In this document: positions 51,016-60,897 of the stretch, one piece after another
How the letters are laid out: every line of letters starts with the position of its first letter
Numbering within the stretch: the stretch's first letter is position 1
NCBI GenBank assembly: GCA_000818945.1
Contig: KN805416.1
Span: forward strand, 186,001-250,000
Reading direction: 5' to 3'
DNA length: 64,000 nt
Source: Schizochytrium sp. CCTCC M209059
Lineage: Eukaryota > Sar > Bigyra > Thraustochytrida > Thraustochytriidae
Notes under the pieces: model-generated
What the model was told of the DNA's origin: nothing
The model's input: the letters and a program-made list of their open reading frames with translations, nothing else
Databases searched by the model: none
Made by a program: the position numbers and the translations under genes

Positions 51016-51448
51016 TCATGTCCGTCTTTGTCCACTCTGAGAAAATAAGAGAGAGATGTTGTGTTTGGGAGACGCAAGGACTTGCTGCAAGATGCGACAA
51101 GACAAGACAAGATGCGACAAGACAAGACAAGATGCGACAAGACAAGACAAGACAAGACAAGACAAGACAAGACAAGACAAGACAAGACAAGACAAGGCAA
51201 GACAAGACAAGACAAGATAGTCACAGTAAAGTCAGGGAGGCGGTGATCCTGGGACAACGCAAATGTGTATATGTACACATATATGCCCAAGCCTGCTAAT
51301 GCTACTCTTGTAGCTGCTACAACTTCGCAGGATCAAGCTTGTCAAGGCCTTCTCGATACGAAAGAATCCAGAATGTTTTTAGTCAGAATGTTTTTTGCGA
51401 GAATGTTTTTTATTAGAATGTTTTTTGCGAGACTTAATTGATGTTCGT
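51016..51448. other. Convergent intergenic region with pentanucleotide repeat
   Basis: This holds (GACAA)n with interspersed GATGC units (51094-51217) and a short tandem of AGAATGTTTTT units (51369-51427). It is 3' UTR space for the ferredoxin and chaperonin genes. Confidence 0.65.
51094..51217. repeat. (GACAA)n pentanucleotide microsatellite
   Basis: About 120 nt, with two GATGC interruptions early on. It explains the repetitive Thr-Arg-Gln-Asp-Lys and Leu-Val-Leu-Ser-Cys reading frames here. Confidence 0.95.
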
Positions 51449-53209
51449 TCATTTCTTCGCAACATTGGCTCCTAGAATGAGTGCGTCCACGCGAAGAGTC
51501 TGTTCTAAAAAACTCACAAGACGTTCAAGTTGGCGGATCTTGAGAGCCACCGGCTCACGACGACCAGCACCGTCTCTTCCAAGACTGTCAACACTTGTTT
51601 CCTTGAGCGCCCACTGACCAGCAGCGTCCCAGCGAATGCAGGTAAACATCTCTTGCTTTGAGAGCTCGGCGCGTCTGAGCTTGACTTCCAACTTTTGACG
51701 AGCGTCGTGAGGGACGAGCGCCAGTGGAATAGACCGTGCCGCCGCTCGCAGTACGGATAGAACTGCGCTGGCCTCAAAGGTGTTCCTTTCGAGCGATGCT
51801 GATGTTGACATCGCTGCGAGCACGCTCGCAAGAGACGATTCCCAGGCAGCCCCGACGGCAACCAAGTTGTGGCCTAAAGTATGGTGTGCACTACGACTGG
51901 TATCCTTCATGCTTGCTTCAAATTCTTTGGCCCACAGTGCCACGAGACGCGCAGCGCGCGCAAGCGATGCCGCGTACTCTTTGGCGAGACCAAGGGTTGG
52001 ACCATGGACGAGAACCTGGCCGCAAGAGATTTCCGAGGGTGCTGGTCCGGCCTCGATCCCCTCGATCAGCACGCAAATTGACCCTCCAATGCGCGTTTCC
52101 GCGGCGCGCGCGGCACTGCCCACAAAACGGCTGAAAGGGCTCGTCGTCGAGACACTCGCGGACTCGCTCAGTAGAGAAAACACGCTTGTATCAACGATTG
52201 GGGTTGTGCCTGCAAGAGCACAAAGATCTCGCGCTTCAGATTCGCTCACTGACTGAACGACGAGAATACCAAGCCTCTCGCAGGTATCGAGGGCGACCTG
52301 GTGCAGAACTTTGGTGCACACGAGAAGGTTGACTTGTGCGCGCATATGCAAGAGCTCAAGATTTGCTACAGTGCGAGCTGCAGAATATGCGACGGCGTGT
52401 TCAAGGCTTTCTGCCGAGTCGATGTAGACTGCAGCATTGTCGCGGGCTTCAATCGCGGCCAGAGCGCATAGCCACACCGTAAAGCGTACTTGGCGCACCT
52501 CTTGTGTCCTTGCAGAGCCTTGTTGTGCTTCGATGCGATACATGGGTGGGCGGCTGAGAGCGAAGGCAGAGACACCAAGAACCTGCGGGCCCCGCTGGCC
52601 GACGCAAGGTACGAGAAGGCGATCGGCAGTTGACGCGGCGCTCCAGGCGGCTGCGCCGAGACCACCGCAGTTGGAGGCAGCACCAGCAATCCACTTGACC
52701 AGCGCTTCGACGAGAGCACGTTCTTGTTGGTGCGGAAACTGTCCTTGAAGTGCAGAAGCTGCGACCTGGGCAACGCCGGTGGTGGCATTTGGTGGCGCAA
52801 CAGCATTGCAGCGACGCGCAGTCTCGTGCACGAGGTGGTGCCACGCGGAGCCAGCGCGAAGCTCACGAAGAGCGCGAGCAAGGCGCACACAGGCACCATC
52901 CGAGAGATGTAAGTCTGTCATTTCTTGCAGCGCGGCAGCGGCCATGATCCCAAGTGTAGACGCCCCATCGCCGGCTTCGCGCTCGAGGGCATTGATTTCG
53001 ATCAGTAAAAGGTGAAGTTCGGGAGGGATGGTGGATTTGCGCGGAAAGAGGCCGTCAAGACCGGCCTTGCCGCTCTTGGTGACTTTGAGCTGGTTCGTGA
53101 TTGTGGAGACGATGAGATGGTCGTGACCGAAAGGGCCAAAGCTCGAGGTCAGGAGTGCCCCCACGGGATGCGCTTCATGTGCAGAGGCAGACACGAAGCG
53201 TGCGCTCAT
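51449..53209 (-). CDS. Divergent group II chaperonin, BBS6(MKKS)/BBS10 type
   Basis: The 586-residue protein is a degenerate CCT/TCP-1 relative. LLTSSFGPFGHDHLIV matches the RTSLGPxGxDKM region, KVTKSGKAGLDGLF the TNDGATIL region and EAGDGASTLGIMAAAAL the GDGTTTVVVLAG region. The catalytic Asp of GDGT is kept but the surrounding Thr are lost, as in BBS chaperonins. Later, VNLLVCTKVLHQVALD resembles MKKS (LVLCQKVIHP), LAGTTPIVD the TGTQPI segment, and GQVLVHGPTLGLAKEYAASL the BBS10-like stretch. These proteins help assemble the BBSome, so this gene pairs functionally with BBS1 in the same window. The ATG overlaps the TGA of the upstream CX9C gene (ATGA). I cannot separate BBS6 from BBS10 by eye. 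Confidence 0.72.
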   Translation of the reverse strand: MSARFVSASAHEAHPVGALLTSSFGPFGHDHLIVSTITNQLKVTKSGKAGLDGLFPRKSTIPPELHLLLIEINALEREAGDGASTLGIMAAAALQEMTDLHLSDGACVRLARALRELRAGSAWHHLVHETARRCNAVAPPNATTGVAQVAASALQGQFPHQQERALVEALVKWIAGAASNCGGLGAAAWSAASTADRLLVPCVGQRGPQVLGVSAFALSRPPMYRIEAQQGSARTQEVRQVRFTVWLCALAAIEARDNAAVYIDSAESLEHAVAYSAARTVANLELLHMRAQVNLLVCTKVLHQVALDTCERLGILVVQSVSESEARDLCALAGTTPIVDTSVFSLLSESASVSTTSPFSRFVGSAARAAETRIGGSICVLIEGIEAGPAPSEISCGQVLVHGPTLGLAKEYAASLARAARLVALWAKEFEASMKDTSRSAHHTLGHNLVAVGAAWESSLASVLAAMSTSASLERNTFEASAVLSVLRAAARSIPLALVPHDARQKLEVKLRRAELSKQEMFTCIRWDAAGQWALKETSVDSLGRDGAGRREPVALKIRQLERLVSFLEQTLRVDALILGANVAKK

Positions 53210-53511
53210 TCTTTCTTTTCGTTTGCCTCGCGTTCCTGCTTTTGCTGTTGGACCCAGGCCTTGCGGCAGTCGACGTATCTGTGTTTTTGATCTTGCGCGT
53301 GAGTTTGTTTGTACTTTTTTGATATTGCTGGTAGGATTGTTGGCAGAGATGTTTCGACAGTGATCACTTACAGAGACCGTTCACTTTCGCAGTATTCCTC
53401 GTATTCCTCGGGCTCCTTGCCACCGTACTTTGTGGCGCAACGAATGTAGGCGTCAAGCTGCTCGCCACAAGGGTCGTCGGTCCACCGTGGGCTTGAGGGA
53501 TTCGCGCCCAT
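53206..53511 (-). CDS. Twin-CX9C (CHCH) protein, COX23/CHCHD7-like, two exons
   Basis: Exon 1 is 53511-53372 and exon 2 is 53278-53206. The 93-nt intron runs 53371-53279, begins GTAAGT and ends ACACAG. The 70-residue product (MGANPSSPRWTDDP...) has CGEQLDAYIRC and, across the splice, CESERSLYVDC, each an exact C-x9-C, followed by RKAWVQQQKQ and a charged tail. Twin-CX9C proteins fold by Mia40-dependent oxidation in the mitochondrial intermembrane space, and many assist cytochrome oxidase assembly. The helix after the second motif (CRKAW) resembles COX23/CHCHD7. The MGANPS start also fits an N-myristoylation signal. Its TGA overlaps the chaperonin ATG. The gene is too short and split to show as a long frame. 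Confidence 0.85.
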
Positions 53512-54876
53512 GGCGAGAGGTCTGCAGGCAAGCAAGCAAGCAAGCAAGCACGTCAGCCACGTCGGGACACTCTCGCGCTGCCCGATCTCCTACGCTTGCG
53601 CGGCGCCGTCCTTTTGTGCGGCGAGCGTGGCGCGTGGCAGCAAGCTGAGACTGATTGGTCGCAGGAAGGATTCTTTGTTTGATTTCTCTCGATTTTCTTC
53701 TTTTTATTTTTCCGAGCTATTTCATTCCCGAGATCGATCCAATCAAGTGATCGCAGGCGTCGGCGATGCCCAAGAAGAATGTAAAAGAGGGGAGAAGGCT
53801 ACTGCGACGAGGGATGCGAGGTATGGAGACAGTAGATTTTGTCAAGTCATTTTTCAATTAAAAGATAATAAAAACTGACTGAGAAAATATCGAATAATCA
53901 TGTCCGCAGAGACCGAACTTGGACGGAAGATCAAGCTTCATGCTTTAGATGAGTGGCGCGCGCAAGGTCGACGATATACTACCTCAAGTCAACTTAGGTC
54001 TCGTACGAGTCAGACGTTTGCATGCTAGTTGTTTTGAAGAGGATCTTGAATACTTGCAGCAGAATTGCGAGTACAACTAGACGATGATTCCCTCAGAGAA
54101 CAAACGAATAAATAGAAGAACTGGATTCAACTACAACTTAAAGAACTTCCGCTTCGTGACTAGCACGAAACGGGAAAGGAGATTGCAAGCTTCTCACGCT
54201 GCTGCTCGGAGAATGTTAATAAGTTTGGTGTAGTTCGGGTCTGCCAGCTTTCTTCACGGACTTTGGTCGCTCTCTCGGCTCAATGGTCCCAGGTCGTTAG
54301 CCTGGTCCATCTTTGGTAAGTCGATTTATGATTGTGCTAGTCTATTTCGGGCGCGAGTCCAGGATCGGGGCGGACTCATGCCGCGGTCTTGTGCTGGTCC
54401 CCAACTCCGCACCTTCCCATGGCGCGGGTCGTTGCATTGTTCCTGCGTCGTGCACCTTTGATGTTCGTTGTCGGACAGCTGTCTCGCTTAGAACAGCTTC
54501 TCTCCTGGCAGTAGATCTTAGAGAAGGTCTACTTCTTCATTGTAGTCCAACAGGTACAGAGATCAGGCTAAAGCGGACAGAGCGTGAGCTCTCGGCAAGT
54601 AGCGCAAAGTCGCCGTCTGAGTTCATCAAAGCCTCATAGAGGGTACTCCAAATTAAGAAGGGACATGTGAAGCCGTATCGACACTCTTCATGACTTCAAG
54701 GTGGTCTTGCATCTGGAATGTGGCAAATGAACTTTGCAGACGGATGCTGTCAAGTGTTGATTGATCCACTGTCAGGAGAAAGCTAGAATATTTGCTCCGC
54801 GCAATATAGTAAAGAGCGTGGCGGTGACCTGTCGATCGGCCTATTTCTTCTATTCCTGGTAAGAGGGGGGGGGGGG

Positions 54877-55022
54877 NNNNNNNNNNNNNNNNNNNNNNNN
54901 NNNNNNNNNNNNNNNNNNNNNNNNNNNNNNNNNNNNNNNNNNNNNNNNNNNNNNNNNNNNNNNNNNNNNNNNNNNNNNNNNNNNNNNNNNNNNNNNNNNN
55001 NNNNNNNNNNNNNNNNNNNNNN
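54877..55022. other. Assembly gap (146 N) inside a poly-G tract
   Basis: The Ns are flanked on both sides by long G runs, with GAGAG on the right, so the missing sequence is probably more poly-G/GA and not a gene. Confidence 0.97.
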
Positions 55023-55730
55023 GAGGGGGGGGGGGGGGGAGGAGAGAGAGAGGTTGAGAACTGTACGTGAATAGTCAATGGCAGGGCGCAAGGGGTGATT
55101 GCCTCGTGCCCCAACCAGGAAACAGAAACACCTGCAGCTACTTCTTTTCAACTTCCCGCCTTGGTCAGTCTGTCAGCACGTCAGTACCTGCGATGCAGAG
55201 CGCTCCAGATTTCGCTTCACTTCGTTGCTTCGACGTCGTCAAAAGCACAAGCGACGAGAAAGATCACATCGAGATTTCTCCTTCTCCGACTTGGCTGGCT
55301 CGCTCGTTGTGTCTCTGACATCTTACATGAGGGCTGTCACGGAGAGCGTACTCTGGCTGTCTGACTGGGCTGTCTGCAGTGCGTGGCGGCGGCAGCTGCA
55401 GCTGCTGCTCGCCGCGGACACGTCGAGGGCGACCACCACGGCTGTGCCTTTGTGCCGGTCGCTGCGAACTTGGGACCACGATGACGCCTCGTCGCGCGCG
55501 GGACTCCCCCCAGCCCCCCCTTCCTGTCCGCGGCAAGCACGTGCCGCGCCTGACGCCGAGGGGTACCGTGCAAGTCCTCCGTCCGCCGCCTCTTGCGCCC
55601 AGCTGAATCCCCGCGGCGCCCTCTCCGCGCCTACCCCTCCTGCGTTCCTGGCCGCCGCAGCCGCTAGCCGTGCCGCGTGCATGCGATTCTTCTTCTTGCC
55701 AGCAGCCCGTGGCCGCCCTGGCTCCGCGGT

Positions 55731-55785
55731 TCCGCGTCTCCGCGTCTCCGCGTCTCCGCGTCTCCGCGTCTCCGCGTCTCCGAGC
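55731..55785. repeat. (CGCGTCTC)n octanucleotide repeat
   Basis: About six 8-nt units lie upstream of the TTGC tract. It encodes repetitive Arg-Val-Ser frames with no support as protein. Confidence 0.85.
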
Positions 55786-55877
55786 ATGGTCGCCGCCGCA
55801 TCACGCCACGCCACCTACGCCAACGGCCACCTCTTTTGCTGCTCTCGGTGCGTCCTGCTGCTGCTTCTTCTATGGCA

Positions 55878-56044
<167 letters not shown>

Positions 56045-56559
56045 CCGTCCTGGCCCTGCCTGCTGCCTCTGCCTGCCTATCCGCCTGCCTGCGTCGTGGC
56101 ATGAGGAGGAGCTAGCTCGCTCGCAGTGGCCGACGCGACGCGCAGGGTCGCAGACGCAGACGCGCCGCTCGCCTCGCCTCGTCTCTCATCTCGTCTCAGC
56201 TCGCGAGGGACCAGGAGGGGGGGGGGCGCCACAACTCCTTTAAGCAGCTGGTTATACTGTTATTACCTCCCCCCGCCATTCCCTACGCACCGCGCAGCAA
56301 GGCGCAGCGGCAGGACGGCAGCGGCGGCGGCAACGGGAGGGCCGAGACAGGGCCTGCTGGCTGTGCCGCGTGGCTGGGTGGCTGCCGCGTGGCTGCCGTG
56401 GCTGGCCGCTCGAGGTTGCTCCGCTGTCTCCCTCGGCTCTCTCATCTCGGACCCCCCCTCCACTCTCTCTCTCCTTGCCTTTCTTTCTTTCTTTCTTTCA
56501 TTCCGTCAAAGTTCCTTTCCTGCCGCTTGCGTCTGCGACCGAGGCTCTTCAGCGAACGA

Positions 56560-56775
56560 ACGAGAGAAAGCAAGAAAGCAAGCAAGCAAGCAAGCAAGAA
56601 AGCAAACCACTGGCAAACAGAGAATTACGAAGTGCCAGCTAGCCAGCCAGCCAGCCAGCCAGCGAGCGAGCGAGCGACGGACTCGCGGGAGCTCCCTTGC
56701 GCTGCGCTTGCGTGCGTGCCTGCGTGCGTGCGTGCCTGCGTGCGTGCCTGCCTGCCTGCCTGCCTGCCTGCACGC
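56560..56775. repeat. Cluster of tetranucleotide repeats in the SulP leader
   Basis: In order: AAGC units (56571-56600), GCCA units (56638-56662), GCGA units (56662-56678) and TGCC/TGCG units (56710-56771). Several different repeat families are packed within 215 nt just upstream of the SulP start codon. Confidence 0.9.
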
Positions 56776-56827
56776 GCGTGCTGCCGGACACGCCGGTCGG
56801 CCAGCGCGCAAAACGGCGCAGGAGCCA

Positions 56828-58957
56828 ATGCTGACTGAGAACCGCGAAGAGCGAGACGCAGGAAACATGTCGGAGCAGGAGACGCACGGCTCAGGCGCGG
56901 TGGCCGCCGCCAAGGAAAAGGACCCGACCTTGGACCCCATGTACTACAACCAGTGGTGGACCATCCTCTCGCTGCCCATGACCAAGACCAAGGGCAAGGC
57001 GCTCCTCAGGGAACTGCTCAGCGGACTCACCGTCTCGCTGGCGCAGGTCCCCGAGGCCGTCGCTTTTAGCTTCACCGCCGGCCTCGACCCCATCATCGGC
57101 CTGCAGGCGGCTTGGATCATGGGTCTCATCACCGCCCTCTTTGGCGGCGCCCCCGGCATGGTCAGCGGCGCTACCGGTGCCATCGCCGTCGTGCTCCCCG
57201 CTTTTGTCGAGGAAAACGGCGTGGGCTACGTCTTCATCGCCGTCTTCCTCATGGGCATCATCCAGATCATCATCGGACTCGTTGGTGGTGCCAAGCTCAT
57301 CAAGTTCGTTGGACACCCCATCATGCTGGGCTTTTGCAATGGCCTCGCCATCGTCATTGGCATTGCTCAGCTGCATAGCTACAAGTTACCGCGCTACTGC
57401 CCCGTCGACTGCGACTCGCCCACTTACGACTGGAACGAGTGCGTCTACGTAGACCCCGAGGTGGGCAGCACTGCCGAGCTCCCCTACAAGTGCGAAATGT
57501 ACACGACCGGAGCCACCGCCGGCTTCCAGGCCTTCGAGACTGTCGCCACCATGGCAGTCGTCTTCTTTCTGCCCCGTCTCACCCTCGCCTTTCCTGCCTC
57601 GCTGGCCGGCATCATCGTTGGCACGGTCATTGAGTTCGCCATTGTACGCACCTCGGGCTACCAGACTCCGACCGTGGGCGAGATCGCCTCCGTCAAGGGC
57701 TTCTTCCCCATTCCCATCTGGGTCGACGACCGCTACGAGGCCGTCGTCCCCAGCCTCGGTGACGGCGAGACTTGGTCCAAGTGTCTTCCCATCTCGGCAA
57801 CAATGGCCGTCATTGGTCTCGTCGAGTCGCTCATGACGCTCCAGCTCGTCGGACAAATCACCGGTCGTAAGCCCGTTCCCTCCAAGGAAGTTTACGCCCA
57901 AGGGTCGGCCAACATCATTACAGGCATGTTCGGCGGCATGGGCGGATGTGCCATGATTGGCCAGAGTCTCATCAACGTCAGTCAGAACCGCGCGCGCACG
58001 CGTATCAGCACTACCTTTTCGGGCTTCTTTCTTCTCATTATCATTCTCGTCGCCTACCCAGCCATCAACCTTGTGCCCATGGCCAGTCTAGCCGGCGTCA
58101 TGTTCATGGTCGTCATCGGAACCTTTGAGTGGCATTCTTTGCCCATCATCGTTGCCAGTCTTCTTCCTCAAAAGCTGCGCTCGCACCCGCGCCTCAACTG
58201 GGCCCGCAAGATTAAGCGCTCCGACGTCATCATTATTTGCCTCGTCACCGCTGTGGCAGTGGCTGCCAACTTGGCGTACGCCGTGGCTTCCGGAGTGGTC
58301 TTCGCCGCGCTCGTCTTTGCTTGGGACCAGGCCGACCTCCTCGAGGTGAACTCCGTCGAAAGCCGGGAGCTCTTGGAGGGTGCCGCCAACGGTTTTACCG
58401 AGGACGACGTCGAGGATAACGGCGCCGGCGCCACTGACTCTAACGCGAACTCTGTCGATTTGAAAAAGGAACGTCTCGATGAAGTCGATGAGGAAATCAT
58501 GCGCCTGGATCCTTCGCAGGTCAAGGTGTATCAGGTAAAGGGTGCTCTGTTTTTTGCCTCGGCGCAGCGCTTCGTTTCCCTCTTTCATCCGCAACACGAC
58601 CCAGATACGGTCGTGCTGTACCTGGACCAGGCGGTGCTCTCAGATTACTCGGCGCTTTCCGCCCTTAATTCTGTGTCGCATCTCTACTCGGTCCTTGGCA
58701 AGCGTCTGCTCTTGCGCAAGGTCACCGACCACTCATTGCGGTCCATTCGTAAGGCCGGTCATCTCATTTACACTTATGACAAGAACAAGTCCGCCAAGGT
58801 TAATGAGAACGAGCTCCTCAGCATGTCGCTTGCACCTTCGTGGGACGCTATCATGCCTGATGCTGCTGGGTACGACTCTGACTCGAACGAGTCTGAAGAC
58901 ACTGGAGAGTCTTCTGGTGGACGGGAAGCAGAGCCAAACTTTAAGGCTTCTGTCTAA
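56828..58957 (+). CDS. SulP-family anion transporter with STAS domain
   Basis: Two in-frame ATGs are candidates, 56828 (MLTENREERDAGN) and 56867 (MSEQETHGSG); the second has A at -3. The product is about 700 residues. The membrane part follows the bacterial SulP/BicA-like pattern: LLSGLTVSLAQVPEAVAFSF, GLDPIIGLQAAWIMGL, GAPGMVSGATGAIAVVLP, VGHPIMLGFCNGLAIVIGIA and, later, GMFGGMGGCAMIGQSLINVS. A C-terminal STAS domain (about 560-670: VKVYQVKGALFFASAQRFVS, VLYLDQAVLSDYSALSALNS) follows an acidic linker. Substrates of the family include sulfate, bicarbonate and other anions; which applies here cannot be decided. An extra extracellular loop with several Cys (CPVDCDSPTYDWNECVYVD) is unusual. Codon bias (GTC, CTC, ATC) suggests high expression. 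Confidence 0.95.
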   Translation: MLTENREERDAGNMSEQETHGSGAVAAAKEKDPTLDPMYYNQWWTILSLPMTKTKGKALLRELLSGLTVSLAQVPEAVAFSFTAGLDPIIGLQAAWIMGLITALFGGAPGMVSGATGAIAVVLPAFVEENGVGYVFIAVFLMGIIQIIIGLVGGAKLIKFVGHPIMLGFCNGLAIVIGIAQLHSYKLPRYCPVDCDSPTYDWNECVYVDPEVGSTAELPYKCEMYTTGATAGFQAFETVATMAVVFFLPRLTLAFPASLAGIIVGTVIEFAIVRTSGYQTPTVGEIASVKGFFPIPIWVDDRYEAVVPSLGDGETWSKCLPISATMAVIGLVESLMTLQLVGQITGRKPVPSKEVYAQGSANIITGMFGGMGGCAMIGQSLINVSQNRARTRISTTFSGFFLLIIILVAYPAINLVPMASLAGVMFMVVIGTFEWHSLPIIVASLLPQKLRSHPRLNWARKIKRSDVIIICLVTAVAVAANLAYAVASGVVFAALVFAWDQADLLEVNSVESRELLEGAANGFTEDDVEDNGAGATDSNANSVDLKKERLDEVDEEIMRLDPSQVKVYQVKGALFFASAQRFVSLFHPQHDPDTVVLYLDQAVLSDYSALSALNSVSHLYSVLGKRLLLRKVTDHSLRSIRKAGHLIYTYDKNKSAKVNENELLSMSLAPSWDAIMPDAAGYDSDSNESEDTGESSGGREAEPNFKASV

Positions 58958-59961
58958 TAGACAAGTATTTGTACACCTTGGCGCGTGCGCGTCGTAGTCG
59001 GCCGTGCGATGTCACCGTTACGAAAACCAAGGACTGGCAAGCAAGAATTCGCAGCATTCTCTTTTGTCATTTCTTTAATTGTTGCCATAGACACTTGGTG
59101 TGAGCTAGCCACACAGGTTTAGTCGGATAGGTAGAGACAGATAGGCAATGATCAGGGTGAGTCAGCCAAATGAGTCGGCCCAGTCAATTACGAAGTAGCC
59201 TGGCTAGGCTAGGCCAGGCTAGACCAGACCAGACCAGACCAGTCTTGTCAATCAGTCAGTCTGTCAGACAGACAGACAGACAGACAGCGAGCCACTTTGT
59301 CTAGTCAGTCAGCTCCCACTAGCACGCAAAAGCTATCATATGTACCAACCCCCCCCCCTTTTTTCTACCACGAAAACTCTGTTTTTCGACAAAGCTTCAT
59401 AGTCAAAACGATATTTTTCCTTTTTGTTCTCCACGGACTTCATGTGCTTTGATAGTAAGATCTCGCGCACATCTTCTTCGTTCGTTCCTTCCTGCTCCTG
59501 CACACAGGTGACATGACAACAAAAGTCCTCTCTATTCTTTGGTCGCCTTTTTTTGTTTCAAAGACACGAATCAGGACACCAACAACCACTGTGAATGGAT
59601 GGCCTCTTTTGCTGTATACGTCCTTGTCGTACAGGCCTGCCGCCTGTGGGCAATTATATCCGCACCGGCTCTGCGGTGTTGATGCCACGGGTATACGAAG
59701 ACTCTACGGCCTGGGACTCATTCAGTCCGGGCCCAGGCGACTCGGCCGGCCCTGGCTGGGAGAGAAAGGTGTGTCAACGGATGCATTTGGGAACATCTGT
59801 ATACTACTGCTGCTACCTACATGCTACACTACTATATACCATTTCTGCCCATCGCATAGGCAGCAAAAAGCGCTGCGTGCGGAAGCGCGCTCACGCGCGC
59901 GCGCGCGCACGCACGTTGAAGGCTGCGAGTATCGCGGCTCGCGACGTACAGCGCAGAGCCG
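58958..59961. other. Intergenic region, 1 kb
   Basis: This contains TAGGCTAGGCCAGGC and ACCAG pentamers (59209-59242), CAGA tetramers (59265-59288), a C9 run (59349) and a GCGCGCGCGC run (59896). It holds the SulP 3' UTR and the 7-TM gene promoter. No gene seen. Confidence 0.5.
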
Positions 59962-60897
59962 ATGCTTAGCAACAAATACCTGGAAGAGGACCATGTTCTT
60001 TTCCCGGAAGAAAATGAGACCTCTGACTTTGCTCGCGTGCGCGTTCTTGGCATCGTGGTGGGAACAGTCGCTAGCCTTCTCTCTGCTGGAATGTTATTCA
60101 AGGTGTTGTTGTTATTGCGCTTCGCCAAAGCTCTGCAGCGACGCGTGCTCATCCATCTCGCCGCCCAGATTTTCTCTTGTGTTGTGGCACAAGTATACAC
60201 ACTAATTCTCTTTGGCACGCCGCTGAGCTGGTCCGCATGCTCTTGGCTTGGGTCCTTTCTCCCAATCATTCACTCCCTCGCAAATTTATTGGGCTTCCGC
60301 GTGGTTCTTTTGAGAGCGTACCTCGTCGCGCAGCAAATGAGCGCTAACTTTGCTACCTTTCTGCAACGAGTCATGCTCACCGTGACGTGGATGTGGCTCT
60401 TGTCCTTTTTAGGTATCCTTTTCATGAAGGGAGTCCTCGTCTTTGAAGAGAGGCGTTGCGCTCTAAGCGCTAGCAAGGGTGTTCTTCTTGGACTTACAAT
60501 TGGCACGCTGGTAGCAACCGTCTTTATTCTAGCAATCTATTCGTACCCGTTATATCTTTGCGCGCAGAGGATCTCGCAGACGTTTGCGCAGAGTGGACAC
60601 ACCTTGCGTCTCGCAGCGCGAAGAAACTTGCAGTGGATTTCAGTGGCGATCGTGTGGAGAACTTTCTTTGCAGTCAGTATCACTTTAACAGCCTCCTCGC
60701 ATGCTCCAACAGACATTGAGGAGCAACAAGTTCGTCTTTATGGCTGGCTTGGGGGCATGATTGATGCCGCAATCACAACTCTCGTGAATGTGGTACTTTT
60801 CCGGAAACTCCTTCAGCGTGAGTCGGAAAAGTCAAAAGTCCAGCCTCGTCTTCGCGCCTCCAGCTCCTCCTCTAAACTGGCGGAACCCCCAGAGTAA
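59962..60897 (+). CDS. Orphan seven-transmembrane protein
   Basis: The 311-residue intronless frame has seven hydrophobic segments: VLGIVVGTVASLLSAGML, LIHLAAQIFSCVVAQVYTLI, CSWLGSFLPIIHSLANLL, VMLTVTWMWLLSFLGILF, LLGLTIGTLVATVFILAIYS, LQWISVAIVWRTFFAVSITL and GWLGGMIDAAITTLVNVVLF. The N-terminus is acidic with an NET glycosylation site, and the C-terminus is Ser/Lys-rich, so the topology fits N-out, C-in. The spacing resembles G-protein-coupled receptors, but no DRY or NPxxY motif is present and no family was recognised. A receptor or other 7-TM membrane protein is inference. Confidence 0.72.
   Translation: MLSNKYLEEDHVLFPEENETSDFARVRVLGIVVGTVASLLSAGMLFKVLLLLRFAKALQRRVLIHLAAQIFSCVVAQVYTLILFGTPLSWSACSWLGSFLPIIHSLANLLGFRVVLLRAYLVAQQMSANFATFLQRVMLTVTWMWLLSFLGILFMKGVLVFEERRCALSASKGVLLGLTIGTLVATVFILAIYSYPLYLCAQRISQTFAQSGHTLRLAARRNLQWISVAIVWRTFFAVSITLTASSHAPTDIEEQQVRLYGWLGGMIDAAITTLVNVVLFRKLLQRESEKSKVQPRLRASSSSSKLAEPPE

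Noticed and set aside
56126..56827. N-terminal extension of the SulP frame of over 230 residues
   Set aside because: It is composed of microsatellite translations (GCCA, GCGA, TGCG units); the conserved protein starts after 56828.
59513..60205. 230-residue plus-strand frame overlapping the 7-TM gene
   Set aside because: Cys/Arg-rich composition with no consistent hydrophobic pattern; the 59962 frame has seven clean membrane segments.
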